Positions 1-9,600 of a DNA stretch of 64,000 nucleotides are shown here, piece after piece. Positions within the stretch are counted from its first letter, which is position 1. Each line of letters starts with the position of its first letter. This DNA is from Paramicrobacterium fandaimingii (lineage in GTDB: Bacteria; Actinomycetota; Actinomycetes; Actinomycetales; Microbacteriaceae): the NCBI RefSeq assembly GCF_011751745.2, contig NZ_CP061170.1:1364001-1428000 (forward strand), given 5' to 3'. The notes beneath the pieces are model-generated. The model saw only the letters and a list, made by a program, of their open reading frames with translations, searched no databases and was not told the DNA's origin. Position numbers and translations under genes: made by a program.

Positions 1-215
1 ACCCTCAGTCCGACCTCATCTTCGTCGGCGCTGCCGTCTTGATCGGCGCTGGCTTCGGCATGTGCTTCACCATGTTCACCTACGGAGTCAACCGCAAGCG
101 ACGCGACTTCAGCTCCGTTGCGCAGATCGTGGCGAGCTCCTATTCGGTGATCGTCGAGCCAGAGCTGGCGAACAAGGCGCGGCACGAGCTCGGCGTCGAG
201 CAGCCGCCGCTCTAA
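1..215 (+). CDS. C-terminal end of a membrane-anchored general-stress-type protein (partial)
   Basis: The reading frame is open from the window edge to a TAA at 213-215, giving about 70 residues. It starts with a hydrophobic, glycine-rich segment (DLIFVGAAVLIGAGFGMCF), followed by a basic NRKRRDF stretch and a short hydrophilic end containing SSYSVIVEPELANKAR. In Microbacteriaceae a YflT-type general stress protein has this layout: a glycine-zipper membrane hairpin, then a basic segment and a short C-terminal domain. I assign it only loosely on that resemblance, since the diagnostic N-terminal domain lies outside the window. The gene converges on pepP with a hairpin between them. Confidence 0.5.
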   Translation, partial: PQSDLIFVGAAVLIGAGFGMCFTMFTYGVNRKRRDFSSVAQIVASSYSVIVEPELANKARHELGVEQPPL

Positions 216-253
216 CGATACGACGCGGCAGCTGACCGCCGCTCGGCGAAAGC

Positions 254-284
254 GGATGCTGCAGGGCAGCGCCCGACAGCATCC
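254..284. terminator. Bidirectional hairpin between convergent genes
   Basis: GGATGCTG at 254-261 pairs with CAGCATCC at 277-284, and the loop holds a further GGGC/GCCC pairing. It lies in the 83-bp gap between two convergent stop codons, so it can serve both. No long T run follows on either strand, so it is a weak or factor-assisted terminator. The stem is built from the GGATGC word that is frequent in this window. Confidence 0.5.
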
Positions 285-298
285 ACCGTGCGCTCTGC

Positions 299-1717
299 CT
301 ACTTCGCGTTCTGACGCGCGATCCAGGCCTCAACCTCGTCGGCTGTGCGCGGGATGTCAGAGGAGAGGTTGACCGCGCCGTCCGCGGTGACCAGAATGTC
401 GTCTTCGATGCGCACACCGATTCCGCGCAGCTCTTCGGGAACAGTGAGGTCATCGGGCTGAAAGTACAGGCCAGGCTCGATCGTGAAGACCATTCCCTCG
501 GCGACCTCGCCGTCGTGGTACATTTCGCGCCGCGCCTGCGCACAGTCGTGCACGTCGAGGCCGAGGTGATGGCTCGTTCCGTGCACCATGTAGCGGCGGT
601 GAAACTGGTTCTCTGTGCGAAGCGACTCTTCTGCGGTGCCCGGAAGCAGGCCCCACTCGGCGGTCTTCTCTGCGATCACCCGCATCGCCTCGGCGTGCAC
701 GTCGCGAAAGATGATTCCCGGGCGAACGATGGCGAACGCGGCATCCGCGGCTTTGCGCACGGCTTCGTACACGCGTCGCTGCACGTCGGTGAAGGTTCCG
801 CTCACCGGGAGCGTTCGGGTGATGTCCGCCGTGTAGAGGCTGTCGAGTTCCACGCCAGCATCCATCAGAATGAGGTCACCCGGAACGACGGGGCCGTCGT
901 TGCGCGTCCAGTGCAGAACGCACGCGTGGGGGCCCGCCGCCGCGATCGTGTCATAGCCGACCGCGTTGCCATCGAGGCGCGCACGTGTGTAGAAGGTGCC
1001 TTCGACCGCTCGTTCGCCTCGCCGTTCGCGCACGATGCGCGGAAAGTCGGCGATCACGTCGTCGAAGCCGCGCTGTGTGGCGTCGACAGCGGCCTGCAGC
1101 TGTGCGACTTCGTACTCGTCTTTGACGAGACGCAGCTCCGAGAGAACCGATGCAAGCTCGCCATCATCGAGCGTGACGTCGTCGTTCGAGGTCGACAGCG
1201 TATCGATGTGCGCCGTGGCAATGTCGAGGTCTGCGGCGACCTGGGCCAGTGACGGACGCGCGCCCGTCCAGAACTCACCGATTGCGGGGTTGGCGTAGAA
1301 CTCGCTTGAGCTGCGGTCGGCGCGCTCCCGAAAGTACAGAGTGACGTTGTGGCCGGATGCCGCGGGCTCGAACACGAGCACGGAGTCAGGCTCGGCGTCT
1401 GACCCCCATCCCGTCAGATGTGAGAACGCGGAATGGGCGCGAAAAGGAAAGTCTGTGTCGTTCGATCGAACGGCGAGCGAACCGGCCCGTACGACGAGGC
1501 GCCGACCAGCGAAGCGTTCGGAGACGCGGTCGCGGCGGTGTCGCGCGTATGATGCGGACTCGCGAGCGGGCGGCAGCTGATCGGCTCGCTCGGCCCAGTG
1601 CGATCCGATGTAGTCCTGAAATGCGGTGCTCGACGGCGTCGTCGAGCGGTTTGACGTGCCCGTGACCTCGGCGCGTGTGGCGCTTGTCTGGGCGGAGTGT
1701 GACGTGGAGGTTTCCAT
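299..1717 (-). CDS. pepP: Xaa-Pro aminopeptidase (aminopeptidase P family, M24B)
   Basis: This 472-residue cytosolic metallopeptidase is predicted to remove N-terminal residues preceding proline. The N-terminal creatinase-like domain (about residues 35-180) contains the aminopeptidase P motif region FPFRAHSAFSHLTG. The C-terminal pita-bread domain carries the dimetal ligands: MDAGVE and TADITRT (two Asp), HGTSHHLGLDVHD (His), VFTIEPGLYF (Glu) and GVRIEDDILVT (Glu). Its length matches the family (430-500 residues). The ATG start is preceded at 6 nt by GACAAT, a possible -10 box, so the mRNA may be leaderless. It is a single gene, convergent with the stress-protein fragment. Confidence 0.93.
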   Translation of the reverse strand: METSTSHSAQTSATRAEVTGTSNRSTTPSSTAFQDYIGSHWAERADQLPPARESASYARHRRDRVSERFAGRRLVVRAGSLAVRSNDTDFPFRAHSAFSHLTGWGSDAEPDSVLVFEPAASGHNVTLYFRERADRSSSEFYANPAIGEFWTGARPSLAQVAADLDIATAHIDTLSTSNDDVTLDDGELASVLSELRLVKDEYEVAQLQAAVDATQRGFDDVIADFPRIVRERRGERAVEGTFYTRARLDGNAVGYDTIAAAGPHACVLHWTRNDGPVVPGDLILMDAGVELDSLYTADITRTLPVSGTFTDVQRRVYEAVRKAADAAFAIVRPGIIFRDVHAEAMRVIAEKTAEWGLLPGTAEESLRTENQFHRRYMVHGTSHHLGLDVHDCAQARREMYHDGEVAEGMVFTIEPGLYFQPDDLTVPEELRGIGVRIEDDILVTADGAVNLSSDIPRTADEVEAWIARQNAK

Positions 1718-1757
1718 GCCCCCATTGTCTCACCGCTTGGCTGAAGGCGAGCTCTGG

Positions 1758-2780
1758 TCAGGATGTCGGAACAGGACGAAGGTGCGCGATGACCGGGCGG
1801 TGATCGCTCCCCGCCTCGTCGAGATTCGTGACGACGCGAAACCCAGTGACATCCCAGTTGCTCGTTGCCATGACGTGATCAATCGGGGTGCCGAGCAGAG
1901 CGGGCCAGTCGCTTCGCCACGTGCCAACGGCTCCCGCGCCCGCAGCAGATGCGGCATCGCTGCAGCGGCCGAGGACGCCGCCGTGTTCGCCGAGCGCCGC
2001 CATGTGATCGACTGTCGCGTTGAAGTCGCCCGCCATGATCACGTTGTCGCTCGCGCACTGCCTGGCGAGCCACGAGAGGTCGTTTCGCCAGTTCTCCATC
2101 TGCGTTTCGAGCGGAGAGACGGCGTGCACGGCGACGATGCGCGGACCGTCGCCGCTTGTGGGCTCGAGAACGACGGAGGGCAGCACCGCCGTGTTATCGT
2201 CGCGGTCTTCGCTTGTTGAGACCTGTCGATACTCGCCGAGTCGGGGGCTGATGAGCACGGTCGTCGATCGGGCCTTCGACACGGTGTCAAACGCGACAGT
2301 GTGCACCCACATCGGGTTCCCCGCGTCACGCATCGCCAGGGCAATGTCGATGCCGGTCTGCTTCGTCGTCTCGGGAAGCGTCACGACATCAGCGTCGGAG
2401 TCAATGGCAAGTTGCGCGATCTCGGCGGCTCCCGGTGCGTCTCCGAGAGTGTTCCACGTGAGAACCGTCACGTCACTCGTCTGAGCGTCGTCCGTGGTGT
2501 CGAAGCCCAAGCCCCGCACGGTGACAACGCCGCCGACGGCGACGCTGAAGATCAGAAGCAGCGCGGCGACCGAGCCGGCGAACCGGCGAAGCGGGCGTGC
2601 GAAGCAGAGCAGAAGCAGCACGATCGCCACAGCAGCGGCGCCCAGCGCCGTCGCTGTTCTCAGCGCAACAGCGTGCGCGATGATCCATGTTGTCTGCAGT
2701 CCGAAGAACTGGGGCCAGGCAAGAACGGTCAGCGCCACGAGGATCGCGAGCGTCAGGAGTGCGCCAAGAAACTTCGACAT
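1758..2780 (-). CDS. Membrane-anchored endonuclease/exonuclease/phosphatase-family protein
   Basis: The protein is 340 residues from the ATG at 2780; a GTG four codons upstream is possible. Three hydrophobic segments occupy residues 1-95, followed by a complete EEP fold with the usual motifs: LTWNTLG, LPETTK, VHAVSP, AGDFNATVDH, TPIDHVMAT and GSDHRPVIAHL. These supply the Asn, Glu, Asp and His residues that bind Mg2+ and activate water in DNase I-like phosphodiesterases. The membrane segments place the catalytic domain outside the cytoplasm or at the membrane face. The substrate cannot be told from sequence; related actinobacterial proteins are annotated only as EEP family. It is divergent from the PHP gene. 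Confidence 0.85.
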   Translation of the reverse strand: MSKFLGALLTLAILVALTVLAWPQFFGLQTTWIIAHAVALRTATALGAAAVAIVLLLLCFARPLRRFAGSVAALLLIFSVAVGGVVTVRGLGFDTTDDAQTSDVTVLTWNTLGDAPGAAEIAQLAIDSDADVVTLPETTKQTGIDIALAMRDAGNPMWVHTVAFDTVSKARSTTVLISPRLGEYRQVSTSEDRDDNTAVLPSVVLEPTSGDGPRIVAVHAVSPLETQMENWRNDLSWLARQCASDNVIMAGDFNATVDHMAALGEHGGVLGRCSDAASAAGAGAVGTWRSDWPALLGTPIDHVMATSNWDVTGFRVVTNLDEAGSDHRPVIAHLRPVPTS

Positions 2781-2830
2781 CGCCGCACACACTATCGAGG
2801 GTCTACTGAGAGAACGCCCCGCAGTGACCG

Positions 2831-2836
2831 TAGGAT
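2831..2836 (+). promoter_or_regulatory. -10 box of a probable leaderless transcript (PHP gene)
   Basis: TAGGAT ends 6 nt before the ATG at 2843. That places the transcription start at or next to the initiation codon, and there is no Shine-Dalgarno sequence in between. Confidence 0.45.
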
Positions 2837-2842
2837 TCCCCT

Positions 2843-3706
2843 ATGACACGTGAGCTTCCCAGCCCGGCAGATCTGCACACGCACTCGGCGGTCTCCGACG
2901 GCACGCAAAGCCCCCGCGCGCTCGTCGCGGCCGCCGCGGCAGCCGGAATCGGAACGCTGGCGCTCACCGACCATGACTCGACAGCGGGATGGGAAGAGGC
3001 AAGCGATGCCGCACTCGATGTCGGCATCGCTCTGATTCCCGGAATGGAGCTCAGCACACGTCACGGGCACAGAAGCGTTCATCTTCTCGCGTACCTCGTC
3101 GACCCGGAGAATCGCGCGCTTGTCGACGAAACCGCTCGCATCAGAGAGTCGCGCCTCACTCGTGCAGAATCGATCGTCGAGAATCTGGGGGCGGACTTCG
3201 CCATCACGTGGGACGATGTGCGCGCCCAAGCGCGTCCCGGTTCGACTCTCGGCCGACCGCACATTGCCGACGCGCTCGTTGCGAAGGGCATCGTCGCCGA
3301 CCGAACCGAAGCGTTCACCGACATGCTCCATCCGGCACGGGGCTACGTCTTTCCCCACTACGCGCCCGACCCGGTCACTGCTGTCGCACTCGTGCGCGCG
3401 GCAGGGGGAGTGCCCGTGCTCGCACACCCCGCGACGATAGGACGAAGCGGCATGCTCTCAGAGAGCGCCATCCGCGAACTCGTCGACGCCGGTCTGTTCG
3501 GACTGGAAATCGACCACCGCGAGAACACGCCGGAGGGCAAGACTCTGCTTCACGCCTACGCGCAGCGATACGGGCTTGTCGCGACGGGATCAAGCGATTT
3601 CCACGGTGCGGGCAAACCGAACCTTCTCGGTGAGAATACGACTCCGTCGCCGGTCGTTCAGAGCATCGTCGCGGCCGCAGATGGGTGGTCGCCCGTCATT
3701 CCGTAG
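2843..3706 (+). CDS. PHP-domain phosphoesterase (RNase AM / YciV-TrpH type)
   Basis: This 287-residue protein has the complete trinuclear-metal PHP site: DLHTHS at residues 10-15, TDHD near 41, GMELS near 68, LAHP near 192 and GSSDFH near 250. Members of this branch (E. coli YciV/RNase AM) are cytosolic 5'-3' exonucleases on short RNA and act on 3',5'-nucleoside bisphosphates. The metal ligands are seen directly; the exact substrate is inferred. Length is typical for the family (275-295). It is transcribed divergently from the EEP gene and converges on the RNA helicase. Confidence 0.88.
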   Translation: MTRELPSPADLHTHSAVSDGTQSPRALVAAAAAAGIGTLALTDHDSTAGWEEASDAALDVGIALIPGMELSTRHGHRSVHLLAYLVDPENRALVDETARIRESRLTRAESIVENLGADFAITWDDVRAQARPGSTLGRPHIADALVAKGIVADRTEAFTDMLHPARGYVFPHYAPDPVTAVALVRAAGGVPVLAHPATIGRSGMLSESAIRELVDAGLFGLEIDHRENTPEGKTLLHAYAQRYGLVATGSSDFHGAGKPNLLGENTTPSPVVQSIVAAADGWSPVIP

Positions 3707-3754
3707 CGGACAAGGGCGGCAGCGGCTGGGTACCTCGTGAGGCTGGGTGCCCCG

Positions 3755-5173
3755 TTATTCTGACGGCGTCGACGCGGAGCGCCGGCGGCGGCGCCGACGC
3801 GGAGCGCTGTTGCCGTCCCTGTGCTCCGGACCGTGTCCGTCGTGCACACCGGACGCCTCAGACGCTGCCTGCTCAGGGTGCGCAGACGAGTGCTGATCCG
3901 CGCCCTGGCCCGCGCCGCCGGTGCGGCGCCTGCTGCGCTTTCGCGGTTCGCTGCGCGACGTACGCTCGCTCGGTGCGATCTCGGGCCGTTTGGCGATGAT
4001 GCGACCCTTGGTTCCCTCTGCGATGTCGAGATCGGCGTAGAGGTGAGGGCTTGAGGAGTACGTCTCTGTGGGTTCGGGCTGGTTGAGCTCGAGTGCCCGA
4101 TTGATGAGCGTCCACTTGTGCATGTCTGCCCAGTCGACGAAGGTGACGGCGATTCCCGTCTTTCCTGCTCGCCCCGTGCGACCGACACGGTGAAGGTACG
4201 ACTCATGGTCGTCGGGGATCGTATGATTGATCACGTGTGTGACGTCGTTGACGTCGATGCCGCGGGCGGCGACATCTGTGGCGATCATGATGTCTTTCTT
4301 GCCAGCCTTGAACGCGGTCATCGCGCGCTCCCGCTGCTCTTGATTGAGGTCCCCGTGTACGGCGACGGCGGGGAAGCCGCGGTCGCGCAGCTCTTCGAGG
4401 AGCTTTGCAGCGGCACGCTTCGTTCGCATGAAGATGATCGTCTTGCCTCGGCCGTTCGCCTGCAGAATGCGGGCGATCGTCTCGTCTTTGTCGAGGGCAT
4501 GCGCACGGTAGACCAGGTGCTTGATGTTCGCCTGGGTGATTCCCTCATCTGGAGCAGCAGCGCGAATGTGGATGGGTCTCGTCATGAAGCGTCGAGCAAG
4601 GGCGACGATCGGCGCGGGCATCGTCGCCGAGAACAGCATCGTGTGCCGCGTCGTCGGAGCGACCGAGAACAGCCTCTCGATGTCGGAGAGGAAGCCGAGG
4701 TCGAGCATCTTGTCTGCCTCGTCGAGCACCATTTCGCGAACACCCGTGAGAGACAGAACACGTTTGTTGATCAAGTCGATGAGTCGACCGGGCGTCCCGA
4801 CGACGACCTGTGCGCCGTTCTGCAGCTGTTCGATCTGGCCCTCATATGCCTTGCCGCCGTAGATCATCGCAACCTCGACGTCGCGGTCTGCTGCGGCGAC
4901 CTCGAGATCTTGCGCAACCTGTGTTGCGAGCTCGCGAGTGGGAACGACGATGAGGGCCTTCACTCCGGGCCCTGGCTGCGCGCCGATGCGCTGCAGGAGC
5001 GGCAGACCGAAGCCGAGGGTCTTGCCCGTTCCGGTCTTTGCCTGCCCGATGATGTCCTGACCCGTCAGGGCGAGAGGAATCGTCTGCTCCTGAATGGGGA
5101 ATGGTTCGAGAATATTTTTGCGTGCGAGAGCGTCGGCCATGTCGTTGTCGACGCCGAGTTCTGAAAATGTCAC
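3755..5173 (-). CDS. rhlE: DEAD-box ATP-dependent RNA helicase (RhlE-type)
   Basis: This 472-residue helicase has every core motif: FPIQEQTIP (Q motif), AKTGTGKT (I), PTRELA (Ia), TPGRLID (Ib), VLDEADKML (II), FSATMP (III), IIFMRTKRAA (IV), ATDVAARGID (V) and HRVGRTGRAG (VI). Beyond about residue 390 there is a low-complexity tail rich in Arg/Ser/Gly and ending in a long Arg run, probably for nonspecific RNA binding. It likely unwinds structured RNA in ribosome assembly or decay. The neighbouring ferritin-like and DUF3107 genes match the M. tuberculosis rhlE (Rv3211) neighbourhood. It converges on the PHP gene. Confidence 0.95.
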   Translation of the reverse strand: MTFSELGVDNDMADALARKNILEPFPIQEQTIPLALTGQDIIGQAKTGTGKTLGFGLPLLQRIGAQPGPGVKALIVVPTRELATQVAQDLEVAAADRDVEVAMIYGGKAYEGQIEQLQNGAQVVVGTPGRLIDLINKRVLSLTGVREMVLDEADKMLDLGFLSDIERLFSVAPTTRHTMLFSATMPAPIVALARRFMTRPIHIRAAAPDEGITQANIKHLVYRAHALDKDETIARILQANGRGKTIIFMRTKRAAAKLLEELRDRGFPAVAVHGDLNQEQRERAMTAFKAGKKDIMIATDVAARGIDVNDVTHVINHTIPDDHESYLHRVGRTGRAGKTGIAVTFVDWADMHKWTLINRALELNQPEPTETYSSSPHLYADLDIAEGTKGRIIAKRPEIAPSERTSRSEPRKRSRRRTGGAGQGADQHSSAHPEQAASEASGVHDGHGPEHRDGNSAPRRRRRRRSASTPSE

Positions 5174-5291
5174 GAGGTAATTGCTGCCTTGTCCGTGCCG
5201 AAAATGGTCTACGCCTGTTTTCGTTCACGTAAGGCGTAGTCACCCGATCCGATGCCGGGCTCGCATCGAGCTTAGCCCAGTGAGCATCACG

Positions 5292-5297
5292 TAAGCT
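5292..5297 (+). promoter_or_regulatory. -10 box of a probable leaderless transcript (ferritin-like gene)
   Basis: TAAGCT is followed by exactly 6 nt and then the GTG start at 5304. There is no ribosome-binding site between them. Confidence 0.5.
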
Positions 5298-5303
5298 GGG
5301 CGG

Positions 5304-6011
5304 GTGCAATTCGGGTTCAAGAGACGACGCTCGTCAGGGGAGCAGCCACGCCTGCGCGGGCGCGGCGAGACGTCGGCCGTTCGTGTGGAGTTCACCGACC
5401 TTCACCCAGACACGAGTACGTATCTCGGGCAGGCGGCCTACCTTCAGCTGAGCGTGTTCGAGATGCTGTCGACACTCAGCGCGGCAATGGACGATCTCAC
5501 GTTTTCGCCCGGCGTCGCCGAGGCTGCCACTGTCGCGCTGCGCAAGCACACCTCGTTGACTGACGAGATTCGCCGACGGGAGGAAGACCCCGCAACGGCG
5601 ATGGCGCAGCCGAAAGACTCGGTGAGGCGTCTCAGGGAAGAGACAGACGGTGGCTCGATTGAACAGCGGGTTCTGTCCGTCTACGTGACCGCCGGGTTCC
5701 TCGATGACCTGTTTCTCGGCTTGGCGTCGAGCCTTCCCTCCGACATCTCGAAGCGCGTCACCGCGATTCTCGCGGAAGACAATCGCCGCGATGTCCTGCG
5801 CCAGTACCTGCAGTCTCGCATTCAGTCGACTCCGGAGATCTCATCGATGCTCGCCCTGTGGGGGCGCCGCCTCGTCGGCGACACGCTGCTTCTCGCGCAC
5901 ACGATCGTGCCAAACGAGAACGGCGCGAACGAAGAGCGAGTGGAGCCCGTCTTCACCGAGCTGATCGCCGCGCACACACGGCGAATGGACTCTCTCGGCC
6001 TCACGGCATAG
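5304..6011 (+). CDS. Ferritin-like fold protein, MiaE-related (Rv3210c type)
   Basis: This 235-residue, largely helical protein has an N-terminal basic leader (KRRRSS) and then VEFTDLHPDTSTYLGQAAYLQLSVFE, the start of an all-alpha bundle. Actinobacterial homologues at this position next to the DEAD helicase are annotated as ferritin-like fold or tRNA-(ms2io6A)-hydroxylase-like proteins. I do not see a clear double ExxH di-iron signature: the Glu residues are present but the His spacing is not canonical. Enzymatic activity should therefore not be assumed. The GTG start is supported by the TAAGCT box 6 nt upstream. Confidence 0.7.
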   Translation: MQFGFKRRRSSGEQPRLRGRGETSAVRVEFTDLHPDTSTYLGQAAYLQLSVFEMLSTLSAAMDDLTFSPGVAEAATVALRKHTSLTDEIRRREEDPATAMAQPKDSVRRLREETDGGSIEQRVLSVYVTAGFLDDLFLGLASSLPSDISKRVTAILAEDNRRDVLRQYLQSRIQSTPEISSMLALWGRRLVGDTLLLAHTIVPNENGANEERVEPVFTELIAAHTRRMDSLGLTA

Positions 6012-6038
6012 AGACTCAGTCGGCAGAGAAGCGCGAAC

Positions 6039-6326
6039 TCAGGCGCCGAGATGTTCCAGCATTGCGGTGTCACGCGAGTTTCGCAGTGAGCCGATCAGCA
6101 GATCGAGGCACACCGAGATGACAACGCTTGCGCCGATGGAGACCACCCAGATCCACCCGCCGTCCCATGCCCAGCCGAGCCACGTCAGGCCAAGCCAGAC
6201 GACGGCCGAGGCAATGGTGCCGATCGCGGGAACGAGCATGCTCCCGTGCTGCGGGCGCCACGGCAGAACGTACCGCACGGCGAGACCGGCGGCGACGCCG
6301 AAGAGCATGACGAAAAGCAGTTCCAT
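6039..6326 (-). CDS. Small integral membrane protein, unknown function
   Basis: This 95-residue protein has three hydrophobic segments (MELLFVMLFGVAAGLAVRYV; MLVPAIGTIASAVVWLGLTW; WIWVVSIGASVVISVCLDLLI) and a short polar tail. I recognise no catalytic motif. Small proteins of this type recur beside DUF3107 in Microbacteriaceae. A TAGGCT box sits 6 nt before the ATG and overlaps the stop codon of the upstream DUF3107 gene, so this gene probably has its own leaderless promoter as well as any read-through. Confidence 0.75.
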   Translation of the reverse strand: MELLFVMLFGVAAGLAVRYVLPWRPQHGSMLVPAIGTIASAVVWLGLTWLGWAWDGGWIWVVSIGASVVISVCLDLLIGSLRNSRDTAMLEHLGA

Positions 6327-6332
6327 GCTGAA

Positions 6333-6338
6333 AGCCTA
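6333..6338 (-). promoter_or_regulatory. -10 box embedded in the DUF3107 stop codon
   Basis: Read on the minus strand, TAGGCT begins with the DUF3107 TAG stop and ends 6 nt before the ATG of the small membrane protein. Spacing and sequence match the other leaderless starts in this window. Confidence 0.5.
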
Positions 6339-6560
6339 TGCGACGAAGCCGATGCGGCGGGACTCTTCATTGCCAAGCTCAACGTAGGCGACGCCCTCGG
6401 TGGGAATCACGTAGACGTTGCCCTTGTCGTCAGCGAGCTCGAAGAACGGTGCCTTGTCGCTGAGCGCGGTGCCGATCGTCTTCTTGACGTCGTCGATTGC
6501 CGAGTCTGTCGAGAAGTTGATCTCACGGGGGCTGTTGGTGATTCCGATGCGAATGTCCAC
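6336..6560 (-). CDS. DUF3107 protein (TB9.4 type)
   Basis: This 74-residue protein matches the DUF3107 pattern: MDIRIGITNSPREINFST, a central acidic helix, FFELADDKGNVYVIPTEGVAYVELG, and the family's characteristic C-terminal RRIGFVA. It is soluble and of unknown function. Homologues are near-universal in actinobacteria (M. tuberculosis TB9.4) and sit in the same neighbourhood. The GTG start follows AAAGGGACACAC, a good ribosome-binding site, and so contrasts with the leaderless neighbours. Confidence 0.88.
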   Translation of the reverse strand: MDIRIGITNSPREINFSTDSAIDDVKKTIGTALSDKAPFFELADDKGNVYVIPTEGVAYVELGNEESRRIGFVA

Positions 6561-6692
6561 GTGTGTCCCTTTCTTCGTGCTACACGCTCAACACTACGGC
6601 ACCGCAGCGACCGCCGAAGACCGCGCGATACAGCCGACAGCGAACAGCTTCGCGCCCCGCCGCTGTCGGTGCGGGACGGTACCGTGTTCACT

Positions 6693-9600
6693 GTGACGCA
6701 GACGATTTTCGCCCCGCTCTCCGACGGTGACAAGCATCCGGATGCTCCCGCGCTCGACGCGTCGCAGCGCGCCGTCGTCGAGGCACCCTCTGGCAGACAC
6801 TACGCCGTTGCCGGGGCACCGGGAAGCGGCAAGACGACAACGCTCATCGAGGTGATCGCCGACCGTGTGCAGAACCGCGGGATCGCGCCAGATGAGGTGC
6901 TCGCCATCGTGCCGTCGCGGCTTGCGGCGAATCGCTTGCGCGATGCTCTCGCGCTGCGTATCGGCGTGCCGACGAGCGGTCCGCTCGCTCGCACGGTCAA
7001 CAGCGCCGCTTTTCAGATCGTCCAGCGCTCAATGCCCACAGGGTCCGAGCCGGCTCGACTGCTGACCGGAGCTGAGCAAGATCACATCCTCGCCGAGATC
7101 CTCCAGGGGCACGTGCTCGATGGAACGGGCCCCGTCTGGCCGGCGAGCCTTGGCGATGACGTCCGTGCTCTGCAGGGTTTTCGAACCGAGCTGCGCGAAC
7201 TCATGATGCGCTGCGTCGAGAATGGAACGAGCACCGCAGAGCTTCGCGCCCATGCGGCGGCTCACGAACGACCCGAGTGGTCTGCAGCCGCCGATGTGAT
7301 CGACGAGTACGGCGTCGTCGTCGACAGTTACGCATCGGCATTCCGCGACTCGTCTGAGCTTCTCGCCGAAGCCGTGCAGCTCGTCTCGGAGGGGAGCGCA
7401 ATCGGCGGGCTGCGGCTCGTCGTCGTCGACGACCTTCAGGAGTTCGGGCCCGGAATGTCTCGGTTGCTTCGCGCCTTCGCCTCGCGGGGCGTCGACGTCA
7501 TTGCCTTCGGCGACCCTGACGTCGCCGTGTCGACATTTCGCGGTTCAGACGTCGGTGCCCTCGCGCGACTGGGGGAGCGTCTCGGTGCCCCTGTCACCGA
7601 CCACACTCTCGCGACGGTTCATCGGGGCACCCGCAGCATTCGGGAGCTCGTCAGCGGCATCGCCGAACGCATCGGCGCAGCGGGCGGAGTCGAGCACCGT
7701 CGCGCCGCTGCCGCGGCAGACGACGGCACGGACGAGCCGCCCGTCGTACGAATCGAGGCGACATCGCCCGCAGCCGAATACCGGCAGATTGCGCGCGTGC
7801 TGCGCGAGCACAGGCTGTTTCGCGACGTCCCGTGGTCGCGCATGTCGGTCATCGTACGCTCGGGGGCGCTCGTGCCCGCCGTATCGAAGGCGCTCGCGCT
7901 TGCCGAGGTGCCGACGAAGACGCCCATCGGTGCGCTGAGCATTCGCGATGCCTACGCGTCACGACAGCTTCTCGACGCGGCTTCGCTCGCGATCGGCTAT
8001 GCGGAGCCCACCGTCGAACTCGTCGAGTCGTTGGCGACAGGCCCCGTGTGCGGCGTCGACACGGTTGCGCTTCGTCGGCTGAAGCGGGAGCTGCGCAACG
8101 AAGACATCGCCGGAGGCGGAACCTCGACTCCCGCGGAGTTGATCGTTCAGGCGTTCGGGCACCCGAACGGGTTTGCAACGATCGACAGCGCGTCTGCCCG
8201 GCGCGCCGGGCGTTTCGCCGCCGCGCTCGATTCCGCACGGCAATGCGCCGCTGGGGGCGGGAGCATCGAGGAAGTGCTGTGGACCATCTGGACGGCGAGT
8301 GGACGTGCCGAGAGCTGGGGCGCTCAGGCGCTCGGCACGGGGCTCGCCGCCGACGAGGCGAATCGACACCTGGATGCTGTCATGGCGCTGTTCACCGCGG
8401 CAAAGCGCTTTGTCGAACGCTCTCCGGAGAACCCGGCAGAGGGCTTTCTCGACGAGGTGTTCTCCGCCGACGTTCCCGAAGACTCCCTGACGCCGCAGGC
8501 GGCGTACGACGCCGTGTGGGTGGGAACGCCGAACTCCGCTGTCGCAACTGAGGTTGACGTTGTTGTCGTCGCCCACGTGCAAGAGGGAGCATGGCCGAAC
8601 CCGCAGATACGTGGCTCATTGCTGTACCCACAGCTGCTGAGCTCGGTTCTCGCTGGACTTCCCGTCGGCGACCTCGACCCGCGCGCCGACGTGCTTGCAG
8701 ACGAGCTGCGCATGTTCGCTTTGTCCGTTTCTCGTGCATCGACGCAGGTCGTCGTGAGCGCGAGCGCCAACGACGACGAGCAGCCAAGTGTGTTCTTTCG
8801 GTTTCGCCCGATCGCGCAAGCGCCCGTGCGTGACGCCAGAGAGGGTCAGCACCCGTTCACGCTCAGAGGGCTCACCGGTCGGCTTCGGCGCGTGGCGACG
8901 CACGGTGCGCATGCCGACGATCGCGCTCACGCGGCATCCGCCCTCGCACGGCTTGCGCAGAACAGCGTCGACGGAGCCGAACCCAGCCAGTGGTACGGCA
9001 TGCTCGAGCCGTCGAGCACCGACCCACTTGTCGATCTCGGCGATGCCGACGCACACGTGCGCGTCTCGCCGTCGAAGCTCGAGACCTTCGAGAAGTCGCC
9101 GCTCGTGTGGTTTATCGACACGATGGCGGCGAGCCCCTCTGGCGTCATCGCCGGAATGGGAACAGTCATCCATTCGGCGATGGAGAACGCCGGGGCGCTG
9201 CCTGAGCCCGAGCAAACAGACGAGAGGCTCGGCACGCAGGCGCTGTGGGCCGATGTCGAGGGGCGATGGAAAGAACTGCGTTTCGATGCCCCCTGGATCG
9301 CCGACGCGCACATGCGTCGTGCCCGCGACCTCGTCGCCGCGCTCTCCGAGTACCTTCTCGACGCCAAACGGGAGGGCAAGACGGTTGTCAGCGCGGAGGG
9401 TCGCTTTGAGGTAGAGGTTGATCATGCGCGGCTCAGCGGCATCGTCGACCGCGTCGAGCGATTGCCGGACGGCCGCGTCGTCGTCGTCGATCTGAAGACA
9501 GGGCGTACGATTCCGCGCGCGGCAGATATTGCGACGAACGCTCAGTTGAGCGCCTATCAGCTGGCTCTCGCGCGCGGTGCAATCGGCGGTGCGGAGGGCG

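Noticed and set aside
6246..6692. In-frame upstream extension of AdnA
   Set aside because: It overlaps the DUF3107 and small membrane protein genes on the other strand and exceeds the known AdnA length.
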